Assembly (NCBI GenBank): GCA_950106755.1
Contig: OX467082.1
Span: 28,830,001 to 28,894,000 of the forward strand
Length of the DNA stretch: 64,000 bases
From: Climacium dendroides
Lineage: Eukaryota > Streptophyta > Bryopsida > Hypnales > Climaciaceae
Direction of reading: 5' to 3'
Shown: positions 1 to 9,192 of the stretch, piece after piece
Numbering within the stretch: the stretch's first letter is position 1
How the letters are laid out: every line of letters begins with the position of its first letter
Notes under the pieces: generated by a model
The model's database searches: none
Told to the model about the DNA's origin: nothing
Seen by the model: the letters and a program-made list of their open reading frames with translations, nothing else
Program-made: the position numbers and the translations under genes

Positions 1-2
1 AG

Positions 3-1649
3 AGCGGGCGGTCTGATTCAGTCCCTTCCTTGTCTCCCACTTCTCCATCCTCCCATCCACACCTTCAAACTCTACGTTTCGATTCTCCTCCAGCAAGAGT
101 TCCGGAGCTGCAGAGGGCCCAGGCCGATCCTGCCTCACCCCTATCGAGTCGTAGTCATCCTCGCCTCCAAGAGGTTCAGACCGTGCGGTCTGAAGTGAGC
201 GGCCCCATCTTCAAAACTCCCGCTCCGCGTACATCCACAAGCCCATCTTTCAGTGCGGGCACTTCTCGTGAGTGCTCTCCTCCCGCCCTTCCCAGGATGC
301 AGATCGAGGATCTCCAGACGGAGTTGGACGATCTCAAGGCGAGACTCTCTGAAGAGCAGCGGGTGGAGCTGGAGAATGTCCGATCCAACGTCGGAGACTA
401 CTCCACCGAACCTGCGCGGGGATCGATGGATGAAAAAATTGCCAAGGTCAAGGACGCTCTTCGGGAGTTGAAGTGTGCTCAACCCCCACTGGATGCCGAT
501 GGAGTGAGCAAGCTCATCACGGTGCATGTCGCCGTTGATACCTTGCGGTCGCAACTGCCTCCCGCCGGCCCCGAGGAACTCGTTCTCTTGGCTCATGTGC
601 GGGCCATGAAGCAGAAGCTCAATTTGGCTCTCCAGAATGCCAAGGAGAACCCGATTGACCTCGACGACGTGGATGAGGAGGATCTGAATATGCGGCTCTC
701 CACGGCGAAGGAGAACAGGGAGGAGTACAGCCAGATGGTCAAGGCTGCCACCCAAGGGGGGGATTGCACTTCGTCAGACGCGGAGACCGCATCTGGAGGT
801 GGAACGGCCGCACCTCAGGCGTCGGGGAGCTCGGACGTGGGGAGGAAGGAGACGAAGCCCGACACCATGGACAAGAAGGCGGGCCTCAACCTCGCGTACA
901 TCGAGATGATGTCCGAGCGATACAAGAGGAAGCATTCCGTGGTGGTCGAGAAGTGTGCCGAGACCATCGAGGCCCTCCAGAAAGAGAGAGAGGAGAAGGA
1001 GCGGCTGGAGCAGGAAAAGAAGGCCAAGCGCAAGGCCAAGAAAGCGGAGAGGGACCGCGAGCTCGCCGAGAAGGAGAGGCAGTTGGAGGAGCAGAGGAGG
1101 CAGCAAGCGGAGAAGGATAGGCAGTACGAGGAGGACAGGAGGCGCGATCGGGAGATGCTGAAGATGATGAACGAGCGCTTCGAGATGTTCACCTCGGCGA
1201 TGCCCAAGGCACCTCCCACACCCGTCACTCCCACGGCCCATCTTGCCAGCGAAATCCAGAACCTCTCTGGAGTGTCCACCACCAACTCCGCTTCCGCGAC
1301 GGCCACAGCGGCGTCGGGCCTGCAATTGCTGGGGACCGTGGAGCCTGCAACTATTTCGGTGAGTGTCACTCGCGACCCAGACTACGATGACTTGGCCCTC
1401 AGTCAGTTTCCGTTTATTCATATCCCTGAACCCATGCATCGTCCCAGCGTCGTCGACGATGATCCTTACGACCTGGACGTTCAATTGGGGGATATGGAGG
1501 CCTCGTTCACTAACTTGACTCAACAGTATGCTCCTCTGCAGGCAGCAGTTGCTCCACCGCAGCCCCAGGTGACGCGAGATGATCAAGCCCCGGTGGACTC
1601 GCCGGCCAAGGACGACGAGGCTCCCGCGGTGGGTAACCCCTACACATAG
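3..1649 (+). CDS. Coiled-coil, charged low-complexity protein (5' partial)
   Basis: The frame is open from the left edge of the window to a TAG at 1647-1649, so the true start is probably upstream. The long frame can be counted from a TTG at 30, but the first in-frame ATG is at 298 (MQIEDLQTEL). The order is: a Pro/Ser-rich N-terminal part, a predicted coiled coil near 298-470, an acidic stretch (DLDDVDEEDL), a long Lys/Glu/Arg helix at about 930-1160 with many EKE/ERE runs, then a Thr/Ala/Pro-rich tail with acidic patches. No catalytic or binding domain is recognised. A strong donor-like GTGAGT at 1359 lies in phase with an acceptor at 2005-2007, so part of this frame may splice into the downstream HAD-like gene. 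It could be a host gene or transposon cargo. The function is unknown. Confidence 0.55.
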   Translation, partial: SGRSDSVPSLSPTSPSSHPHLQTLRFDSPPARVPELQRAQADPASPLSSRSHPRLQEVQTVRSEVSGPIFKTPAPRTSTSPSFSAGTSRECSPPALPRMQIEDLQTELDDLKARLSEEQRVELENVRSNVGDYSTEPARGSMDEKIAKVKDALRELKCAQPPLDADGVSKLITVHVAVDTLRSQLPPAGPEELVLLAHVRAMKQKLNLALQNAKENPIDLDDVDEEDLNMRLSTAKENREEYSQMVKAATQGGDCTSSDAETASGGGTAAPQASGSSDVGRKETKPDTMDKKAGLNLAYIEMMSERYKRKHSVVVEKCAETIEALQKEREEKERLEQEKKAKRKAKKAERDRELAEKERQLEEQRRQQAEKDRQYEEDRRRDREMLKMMNERFEMFTSAMPKAPPTPVTPTAHLASEIQNLSGVSTTNSASATATAASGLQLLGTVEPATISVSVTRDPDYDDLALSQFPFIHIPEPMHRPSVVDDDPYDLDVQLGDMEASFTNLTQQYAPLQAAVAPPQPQVTRDDQAPVDSPAKDDEAPAVGNPYT

Positions 1650-1938
1650 CTCCCATCTTTGTAGTTAGTCGTAGTGGTGTGGACGCTATGTTAGGGTGTT
1701 ACGTCGGGACGATCGAAGATCATCTCGACGAGTCTGTCTTGAGTCTGTTCAGCCGCGAGACCGGGGGTCTGGGGACTCTCGTTTTGGTTAGGATTGTAGT
1801 GGTCCTGTTAGGTGTAGACTACTAGACTTGGACGTGACCACTGAACCTCTGCATTCACCGTTCAGTTTGTACAAACTTTGTATTCCACTTGTAATATATT
1901 GGGTGCTTTTCTTTATACATAACTCTTGTTTCGTTGAA

Positions 1939-3572
1939 ATGCTCTATGGGATTTGTCTCCGACTACTTCTGGACGTTGTAGTTACGCCCTTTGCATTTTC
2001 GGTTCAGGTTGTCGATGCTCTCGCACGTGACAACGAGTCTCCGTTGTCCCCACTTCCCGTTTCGGCCCCGAGGAATGATGAAGTCCTACCTGCCATCTCC
2101 ATGGAAGTCGGCTCTCCTGCTGTTGCTGTTGTCGAGGTCATCCCTCCCGTCAACTTGGAAGTCGCCACTCCGATGCCTCAAAACTTAGTGCCTCCTTCCC
2201 TCGTAGACGTCCATGCTCCCGCTGTCGATGAGGTCGCCACTCCAGTACCTATGAAGATGGTGCCTCCCTCCCTCGCAGATGTCGACACTCTCGCTGTCCT
2301 GGCGCCACCGGCACCACCTCCTCTCGCGGCCACCACTCCCACGGATGTAAGAAAGGTGAGACTCCATGTCCTTGCAACCCTCTGCTCCTTGTCTTTGTCC
2401 AACACTTGCCTAAATAGTTTGTAGGAAGTGCACATCTCATTCAGGTTAGAACTAGGATCTTCATAGAGAGGGGGTTGTCGTCTCTCTCTTAGCAAGGCAA
2501 AGCTTGAGGAGTCGCATGTTCATTTTTGTGGACTTCATTTCTTCATAAAGAAGAGGACTTTGAGCCCGAGATTTCGCATACGCAGGCTCCACTGCCGGTG
2601 TCCGCGACGGCGCCCCCTGTCGCTTTGCCTGTATATAGTTATTTCATCCTTCTAGAGTTGGAAGGGGTCCTCGCCCAAATTGAGGACGTTGGGCGCGTCC
2701 AGCCAACTCCCTCGACCACGAAGGCGAAGCCCTCGAAGGAGGATTACCACCCTCGACGGCGCCACGTCTTCGGCAAATACACGATGCATTGCCGTCCCGA
2801 CTTGCACCGCTTCCTCACGGGCTTGACGAATCGATTTTACGTCTCCGTCTGGACTCGGCTGCCCGCCGTCGTTGCCAAACCCATGGTCGATTTCCTCTTT
2901 TGGGACTTCAACCGCACTTACATGCGGGTCCTCGCGCTGGAGAACTGCACCTCGATTATCGAGAGGCGGCCGTGGTGGGATTGCAGGTGCCCGCCCTTGC
3001 CGTCCCTTCCCGACCCACCCTGTCCGGGGCACCCCGCCCATATCTCATGCGATCCTACTATCGACGTGAACACCTACGTGCAGTTCCGCGACCATCCGGA
3101 GGGGCAGCTGTGGTTGAAGGTGTTGCACAAGGTTGTGTGGGACACCGAGACGTTCGTCACCAAGAACTTCCGGGCCAATTCGTCCAATACCCTCCTCATC
3201 GATTCCTCTCCGGAGAGCAGCATCCTGAACCCTGTGCACAACGCCGTGTTTCCCTTGTCGTATGTGGGCAGTGAACACGATTCCACTCTCTTGGGGACTG
3301 TGCGCCCGTATCTCGAAGGCCTGCTCGCATCCGGGCTTAGCGTGTCGCAATACGTGTCTCAGAACGCACTCTTCGGACACCTCACGATACCCTTGAGACA
3401 GACATATCTGGGACTGCGCGTTCGCGTGTTAGCGCCGTGGCAGGACAGGCACCTCGTGCTGGAATATCCGGACTTTGTCGGCAAATACACTAGAGAAGGG
3501 GACGATTATTTCACCCGACAAAGAGGGAAGAGGAAGCCCAAAATAAAATCTGATGCCCACACAAAAACTTGA
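1939..3572 (+). CDS. FCP1/NIF-like HAD-fold protein, probable pseudophosphatase
   Basis: The likely structure is an exon ending at 2346 or 2355 (donors GTAAGA and GTGAGA) joined in phase 0 to an exon starting at 2586 after ACGCAG, with the stop at 3570-3572. The start is uncertain: the first in-frame ATG after the upstream stop is at 1939, or the exon may begin at 2008 and be spliced to the upstream coiled-coil frame. The N-terminal half is Pro/Val/Ala-rich with a 24-residue repeat. The C-terminal half resembles FCP1/SCP/TIM50-type HAD domains: a beta strand with LELEGVL, then HVFGKYTMHCRPDLHRFL, SVWTRLP, a Lys-containing segment and LLIDSSP. In active members the first motif is DxDxT with two aspartates; here they are Glu residues and the Thr is lost, so Mg-dependent phosphatase activity is doubtful. 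The ending is basic (KRKPKIK). Substrate and role are unknown. Confidence 0.6.
2161..2304 (+). repeat. 72-bp in-frame tandem repeat
   Basis: Two copies with a period of 72 bp (24 codons) begin at 2161 and 2233. Each encodes VATPxP...VPPSLxDV followed by an Ala/Val stretch. Because the unit is a multiple of three, the repeat keeps the frame of the Pro/Val-rich linker ahead of the HAD-like domain. A weaker related unit precedes it. Confidence 0.75.
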
Positions 3573-4400
3573 TGCGTGTGCAGGGGCGCCGACGCGTTCA
3601 CGCTCTGGGCGGGCATGCTACCGCCGCCGATTCCCGAATGGGAACCGGACGCGGCAAGCGGCGACGGATGCAGATGACGGAAGGGGTGGGCTCCTCCGAC
3701 GGTTGCATGACCCCCGACGAGGCGGGCCAGGACGTCACGTCCGCTCGAATTTAAATGGAGGACGCGGTCGGCGGGCGCATGGAGATGCGACGGGCTGCAC
3801 ATATTGTAAGGTGGGCTCATCAATAGCTAATGGGGATGGCCGAATTCAGGTACGCAAGGCCCGACCGGTGACTTTGATGGAGAAATAATTTTTTCCCGCC
3901 CTACCCTATGACGTAGTCTAGGATGGGGAGAAATTATTTCTCCATCGAACACTCTGTTGCGCTCCATTTCCACTCTGAACATGTCCTGGGCTTATTTATG
4001 CCGTCATTGAACGGCCACTCTTGTCCGACGGACCCTCACGGTTGGCTTGTTGTGCAGGATCCTGGGTGCACCATTCACATTTGCGGAGTCAACCTCCTCC
4101 CAAAGCAGCCCACACAACAAATGAGCAAATCGATGTGGAGGTTCGAATGCCACTACAAGCGGTTCAGACCGCCCGCTCTAAACCGGGGCTGACATCCTCG
4201 ACTCATTTGCGGAGGTCAAGATGGAAGGTTGCGCGGAGCTTCCGCCTTGGATGTAGAATGTAGTTGAGCTATAGAACTATAGATGAATATTGGATTCTAA
4301 AATCATTTTCATTTTATCATTCTTCTCTACAATACACTCTAGTGCACCCCCCACATTGAATATAGAAATAAGAATATCCACGTTGTTATGAATAGTTTGG
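3573..4400. other. Intergenic, no gene supported
   Basis: Short open frames on both strands start mostly at non-ATG codons and show no recognisable domain. The stretch holds the palindrome at 3876-3946 and the right 16-bp inverted repeat at 4164-4179. GC content falls sharply after about 4260, marking the edge of the GC-rich module. Confidence 0.6.
3876..3946. repeat. Imperfect palindrome (foldback)
   Basis: Two arms of about 30 bp read GATGGAGAAATAATTT at the outer ends, perfectly paired over 16 bp, and pair imperfectly towards a short centre near 3910. It lies between the HAD-like stop codon and the right-hand 16-bp inverted repeat. It may be a small foldback element or a transcript 3' structure. 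Confidence 0.6.
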
Positions 4401-4559
4401 CTTCCCCATCGCTACATAGCATAGCACTCTTTCCCAAAGCATAGTGTCATTGGTATCATTGTAGCAAATCGGCCCCCTCTCAAATTGCATCATCGGGGCT
4501 CTTGCAAATAACAAGAAGCATCTACGGATCACCATTAATTTCTCCAATGCCAGCAGGCA

Positions 4560-4740
4560 TCTATTGTCAATCATGTCGTTGCGAGATCCATGCAGGGCAC
4601 TATGAGAACCTCGGACACACGCTCGTCAATTGCGGCGCCGACCAATTCTGACGCTGTCTATGTGCGAGATGGATCATTGTTAAATTTGTGGCTTGTGTGG
4701 TGAAGAAGCGGGAACAATGACAAGCCATCCACATTCCTAT
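4560..4740 (+). pseudogene. Cys-rich coding fragment, left arm (broken)
   Basis: Conceptual translation shows CQSC...H...H, then CLCARWIIVKFVACVVKK, interrupted by stop codons. The Cys/His spacing hints at a zinc-binding module of the kind seen in transposon or retroelement proteins, but I do not recognise the family. The inverted partner is at 5165-5370. Confidence 0.45.
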
Positions 4741-5164
4741 CGGGAATATTCATAGGGGTAGTTAGCTTTCTCTTTCAAGATTCCGTGGTCACGCATAACT
4801 GCAAGCCCTCTACATATGGATGGGTGCGGCATTGACAGAGTGGATGTAGTGTTCACGGAGCTCGTTTGTGCACAGTGAGCAAGTTCTGAGATAGATCGAT
4901 CCTCCTACCATTACCGCCAATAGTACATCAGGTCCAATCGAGCTGACGGACGCGAAGGGAAGTGGCATAGAAAATGGATGACGGTCGCTCCTGCCATCCC
5001 ATCTTGAATAATATACGGTTCGGGCGTGCCCTTGACTACCCTCCGTCATGCAAAGGAGCTCTGTCAACTCTGCATCCACTCTATCAATGCGGCACCCATC
5101 CGTATCTAGAGGGCCCGCAATTATGCGCGACTACGGAATCTTAAAAGATAAAGCGAACTTCCCC

Positions 5165-5370
5165 TATGAATATTCCTGATAGGAATGTGGATGGCCTGTC
5201 ATTGTTTCCGCTTCTTCACCACACAAGCCACAAATTTAACAATGGTCCATTGGGCACAAAGGCAATGCCAACATTGGTTCGCGTTGCTGTTGACCAGCAT
5301 TTGATCGTGGACTTCACAGTGCCCTGTAGAGTCTTCTCAACAACATGCTTGGCAAATAGATACTGGCTGG
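5165..5370 (-). pseudogene. Cys-rich coding fragment, right arm (broken)
   Basis: This is the reverse-strand partner of the fragment at 4560-4740. It reads CQACC, then GHCEVHDQMLV, CWHC and CLCAQWTIVKFVACV, with stops in the frame. That protein-level similarity survives between the arms suggests duplication of a once-coding sequence. The family is not recognised. Confidence 0.45.
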
Positions 5371-5850
5371 TGTTGATCAAGCGGAAGACTCCCCACACGT
5401 GCGAGGATACGATCGAATGAAGAGGCGCGGTCGAAAAAATGCCGAGTGCAAATTTGCGGACCCTCCATCTTATCATATGGCAAGCTACTGGGCATTGGAA
5501 AGCTATGGGTCACCGTGCAAGCTTTGGCCAAAGAAGGTAGGGATGGTCAGACCTCCTTTTCAAGAGGGCACCTCTCCTTCCTCATCCCTCTCTTCCTTCC
5601 TTCCTTTTTGGAAAAGAAAGTCACTGCACCATGTATTTTGAGGGGAAGCTAGGAATGATGTAAACAATGGTGGATCCCTCCGAGAAATCCATATTCAAAT
5701 TGAATAAAGTATTTGTTCTTCAAACCAAAACCGTGTTTTTGTTGGCATGCACGCACGTTGATTTTAATATATCACGTTATTCACATATCACGTTATTCAG
5801 TGCATATCAAATCAAGAAGGCCATCCGTTGGAGTGGTATTCGATGCACTA

Positions 5851-5988
5851 CAAGAGAAAGTGTCTGAATTGTCTAAACTTGTCAATTTTCTGTCAATTAG
5901 GACTAGTTGATTCAAGTCAGTTTCTGTCAATTAGGACTAGTTGATTCAGACCCGTTTCTGTCAATTTGGCCACTTTCTCTTGTACTGA
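5851..5988. repeat. 34-bp tandem repeat flanked by short inverted arms
   Basis: TTTCTGTCAATTAGGACTAG recurs at 5887 and 5921 with a period of 34 bp, and a partial third copy starts at 5955. The array is flanked by ACAAGAGAAAGTG (about 5853-5865) and its reverse complement CACTTTCTCTTGT (about 5972-5984), so the whole unit can fold back. It may be a small non-autonomous element. Confidence 0.6.
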
Positions 5989-8820
5989 TGAAATTGAAAC
6001 AAAAGGATTAGACAAGTTGTAGGGGATCCCTCCATTGGGGAAATTGTGATAGGCAAGTGACCGCGTACATGCTAGTTTCTATGTGAAGGAAGTAGCAAGT
6101 TGGCAATCAAATTCTATGGTCTGTTGCAATCTTTTCGAAAATCTAATTCTTCCAAGGACTTTGCTCCCATGTACATTTGGCTACGCAAACTTCTTAGTGG
6201 CGATGGAGGAAATTGCAGCAAGTTCCGTGAACGATGCTGTCCACTAAGGTAGGTGGATGGAATTCCAACCCTCTTCTTCAGACCGTCCCCTAGCTGGCTT
6301 TAAAATGGACCTTAAGAGGTTCGTAAATAGGTAATCAATGTTCCTTGGATGATGAAAAAGAGGTTTATCATTTATCAATTATTTGTTCATACTTTGATAG
6401 GGGACATGATTAGAGCCAATGTGGGTCCATTTCTGAAAATATGTGTGTGCATTCCAAAAAAAATGCACTCAAACTTTGAATGTTAATATCTTTTAATCCA
6501 TATGGTCAAACTTCATGAAATTGTTACCACGTGATCTCATATAAGTAAAGTACAAGATCCTATGGTTAGATTTTCTTAAAACTATTTTTTTTGGTGCCTT
6601 GGATGAATTGAGCAAAAATGGCAGTTTCGAGTGTTTTTGGACCAGAAATAGGCCTTGGCACTTTAGGAGTTTGGTTTAGTACACATCACATTCAGGAACC
6701 TTGTCTACTATATTTTTGCATGCTACAGTGCTTGTTTTCAGACCGCACGTGTGTAGGTTTTGCAAGGCCTAGGGATCATAAATAGGTACCTACGGCAGAA
6801 TTCTTTGAAAATTCATAAGTAATTCATAAATGCTCTGAAAAATATGAAACCACTTGGGTTAAATTCCAAATCAAATTTTCTTCAAGTGAAAAATAAAGTA
6901 AACTAATTTCAGGCATCTAAAGACCATTAAGAAGGCCGACCATCCCGTAAAGGGTCGCTTCATGAGCCCCCTACCTTAAACTGACCCTCAATGCCATCTT
7001 CCTTTGAGACCGTGGAGTGACTGGAGTCTAGTTAAGACCTCAGACTAATGAATTGCCCAAAAAGAATCCCGCATTGCACTGTCTCTTTGGCTTTCATATT
7101 TTCCAATAGGCGAAAATGCTTGAGTCTTCTATTGTATGATCCTCCATCATGAACTCAATCTGAGCTTCCCAGTCGGGGAGGGGCCCCATTCCATCCCATG
7201 AGCGCTAAACAAACAATACAATATGCACTTCAAGAACCCTGCAAGCCACATCTCAACAAGTTTCCGGTCTTCTCGGCTACCGGAAAACCGCCATTTCAAT
7301 GGAATTTCGCCATTTTAACGAAATTGCCCATCAGTATGGTTTCTTCGGTTTAATTAAAATGATTCTATTACAATAAACGATTTAGAAAACCGAAAATCTA
7401 TCTGTGCTTAATCACATCAAACTTTTTTTTGAGCCGGGCTACGCACAACTAAACCTCGATTCTTCTGGCAATAAACTGGTTCATAACTGAAGTAGCCGGC
7501 CGGATCATTCAACCGTTAGGCTACAATTGTCAGTAATTCCAAGTTTTTCAGTTCAACATAAATCATTTTGATTGCATCTTATTAGCAACCCGAATGAGGA
7601 TCCAAAGCACTCTGGTATGCATTGTTGTTTAAACTCCGTATGAATATGTTATGGAATTTCAAAGTACTATTTCTAGGTGTACCAAAAACCAACACTAGGC
7701 TCTCCTGTGTTGAATGTATACATTTGGTGTCATCAAGATCTAGGTTAGTTTTTAGTTCTTTGTGACGTTTTTTGGTCCAAATGCAGTAGGTGTAGCATTT
7801 GGGGGCAGGGTTGCTTCTGGGTGTACAGACCTAAGCATCAACAACGGACTGTTTATTATTTTCTTAAACCTGTCTGAGAGTTGGATCGCGATCCAACATC
7901 CGTCCCGGTTCTGGGCGGAGCTTGTCCTGATCTCAGCGTCGCAGTGCGGCACCAGGTTTGGGGGCTCACGTCTTTAACGGTATGAAATGAATATCATTTT
8001 TTCAAAGGAATATGCTCCGGATTGGTCTCGCAGCCGCCCGTTGGCATTCTTCCCCTGCCAATTGCCGACACTCCGTCTCTAATTTAATTTGGAGGAGAAT
8101 GGTCATGTAGCGGCACCCAAATTACCTGTCTGAAAGTTTGCCGAACTCAACGGCGTTGTAGGAGTCAATGTTCACCCACTCACGCCCTTCATTTCAATCG
8201 ACAAGTTACCTTTTTTCAGAGAAATGGTTTAATTCAATTGGTAGAATTTCACAAATTCTGTGCCCATGGTGAAGGCTTAGGGACCGAGCCCGTGCAGTTT
8301 TGATTTGCCCAACTCAAATCAATACCCATCATAGATTGTGGCGCTCGTCACATACATCCTTAGCATTTCGAAACTTTTAATTTGTAACAGATGTGGAGTA
8401 AATGACCATCCTGACTTAAAGATTTTGAAGGCCTATCTAAAACCTACAAACTATACCAATCACAGATTTAGAACTCCCGACTCATAATTAATAGTCACAT
8501 CTATTGTGCTCTGAGATTTGATAATTTAACAAACTCAATTGTAACCCAAACTTTCGGAATGTGCCAATTTAACAAATAATATGAAGTTAGTTTCAAGCTT
8601 TGCAGTACATATTACCTGTCTGTAGAATGCATAATTGCTTCCACTAACCACCAGCGCGCTACGCCTGAGCCGGCCGAGAGGTGAATTATGTTGCATTGGG
8701 GACGGCACCGTCCAGAGAAACCGCCGGCCCCCGGAAATTCCTTGGGGCCTCCGCCAGGAGCCCCACCACATGCACCTACACAACCTGGCATTCCTTGCAC
8801 ACTCATACCTTGCCTCCCTG
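5989..8820. other. Intergenic, no gene supported
   Basis: No open frame here has an ATG start with recognisable sequence or plausible codon bias. A reverse-strand relative of a dispersed repeat (copies near 25.0, 41.0 and 54.4 kb) lies at about 6470-6660, and a copy of a short dispersed motif at about 6803-6880. The rest shows nothing I can name. Confidence 0.6.
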
Positions 8821-8831
8821 CTTCACATGAA

Positions 8832-8837
8832 TATAAG
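8832..8837 (+). promoter_or_regulatory. Putative TATA box of the 329-aa protein gene
   Basis: TATAAG lies in a GC-mixed promoter-like stretch, followed about 30-60 bp later by a pyrimidine-rich leader. The leader may contain an intron (GT near 8891, TTCCTGCAG ending near 9016) before the ATG at 9193. This is a position-based inference only. Confidence 0.35.
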
Positions 8838-9192
8838 TAGCAACCGTCCCCAGGTCTGAATTTCTGTCTCCTCACTCTCTATTTCGCATCGATCTGTATA
8901 TGAATTCTCATCACCACTGCACTGATTGCTCATACTTCCTAGCTCCTAGTGTTCATATGTTCATATGTTCATATATGATTTAGCTAACTTACCTCCTCTC
9001 TCCTCTCTTCCTGCAGCTTCGAAGCTCAAGATCAGTGTAAATTTGTACTATGGTTCGTTTTCTACTGGAGTTTGTAGGAATGACAGGACGCACATATTGT
9101 ACCATTCTGTTTCCCTAGCTACTGCACTTCCTTATTGCACACACTGATTTTCATAAGTTTCGGAGGAGAGTACCGATCGTTCTTCGTTGGCT

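Larger units (their letters stand above)
1..4179. repeat. 16-bp inverted repeats bracketing the first module
   Basis: AGAGCGGGCGGTCTGA at 1-16 is the exact reverse complement of 4164-4179. A third, palindromic version (TTCAGACCG, two bases, CGGTCTGAA) lies at 175-194. The repeats bracket the coiled-coil and HAD-like frames. Terminal repeats plus a subterminal copy resemble a DNA transposon end arrangement. The left flank is outside the window, so neither a longer terminal repeat nor a target-site duplication can be checked, and no transposase is visible. Confidence 0.4.
4400..5515. repeat. Large inverted duplication of a coding fragment
   Basis: The sequence of about 4400-4890 reappears as its reverse complement at about 5045-5515. 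The best-conserved part is 4677-4762 against 5157-5243, where the arms differ at only a few positions. The spacer of roughly 150 bp shows no clear pairing. Read on + in the left arm and on - in the right arm, both give a similar Cys-rich peptide that shares CLCA(R/Q)W(T/I)IVKFVACV. Both copies carry in-frame stops, so neither is an intact gene. A transcript crossing both arms would fold into a long imperfect hairpin. Confidence 0.8.

Noticed and set aside
141..755. Reverse-strand frame of 204 codons opposite the coiled-coil gene
   Set aside because: It is a mirror of a GC-rich coding frame on +, with no domain and no sensible start context.
774..1586. Reverse-strand Leu-rich frame of 270 codons
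   Set aside because: Leucine runs come from reading GAG/AAG-rich coiled-coil codons backwards; it is a shadow frame.
4135..4160. GGTTCGAATGCC resembling a tRNA/SINE B box
   Set aside because: No pairing acceptor stem and no A box at the proper spacing on either side.
5216..5476. Reverse-strand frame of 86 codons
   Set aside because: It lies within the right arm of the inverted duplication and does not match the frame conserved between the arms.
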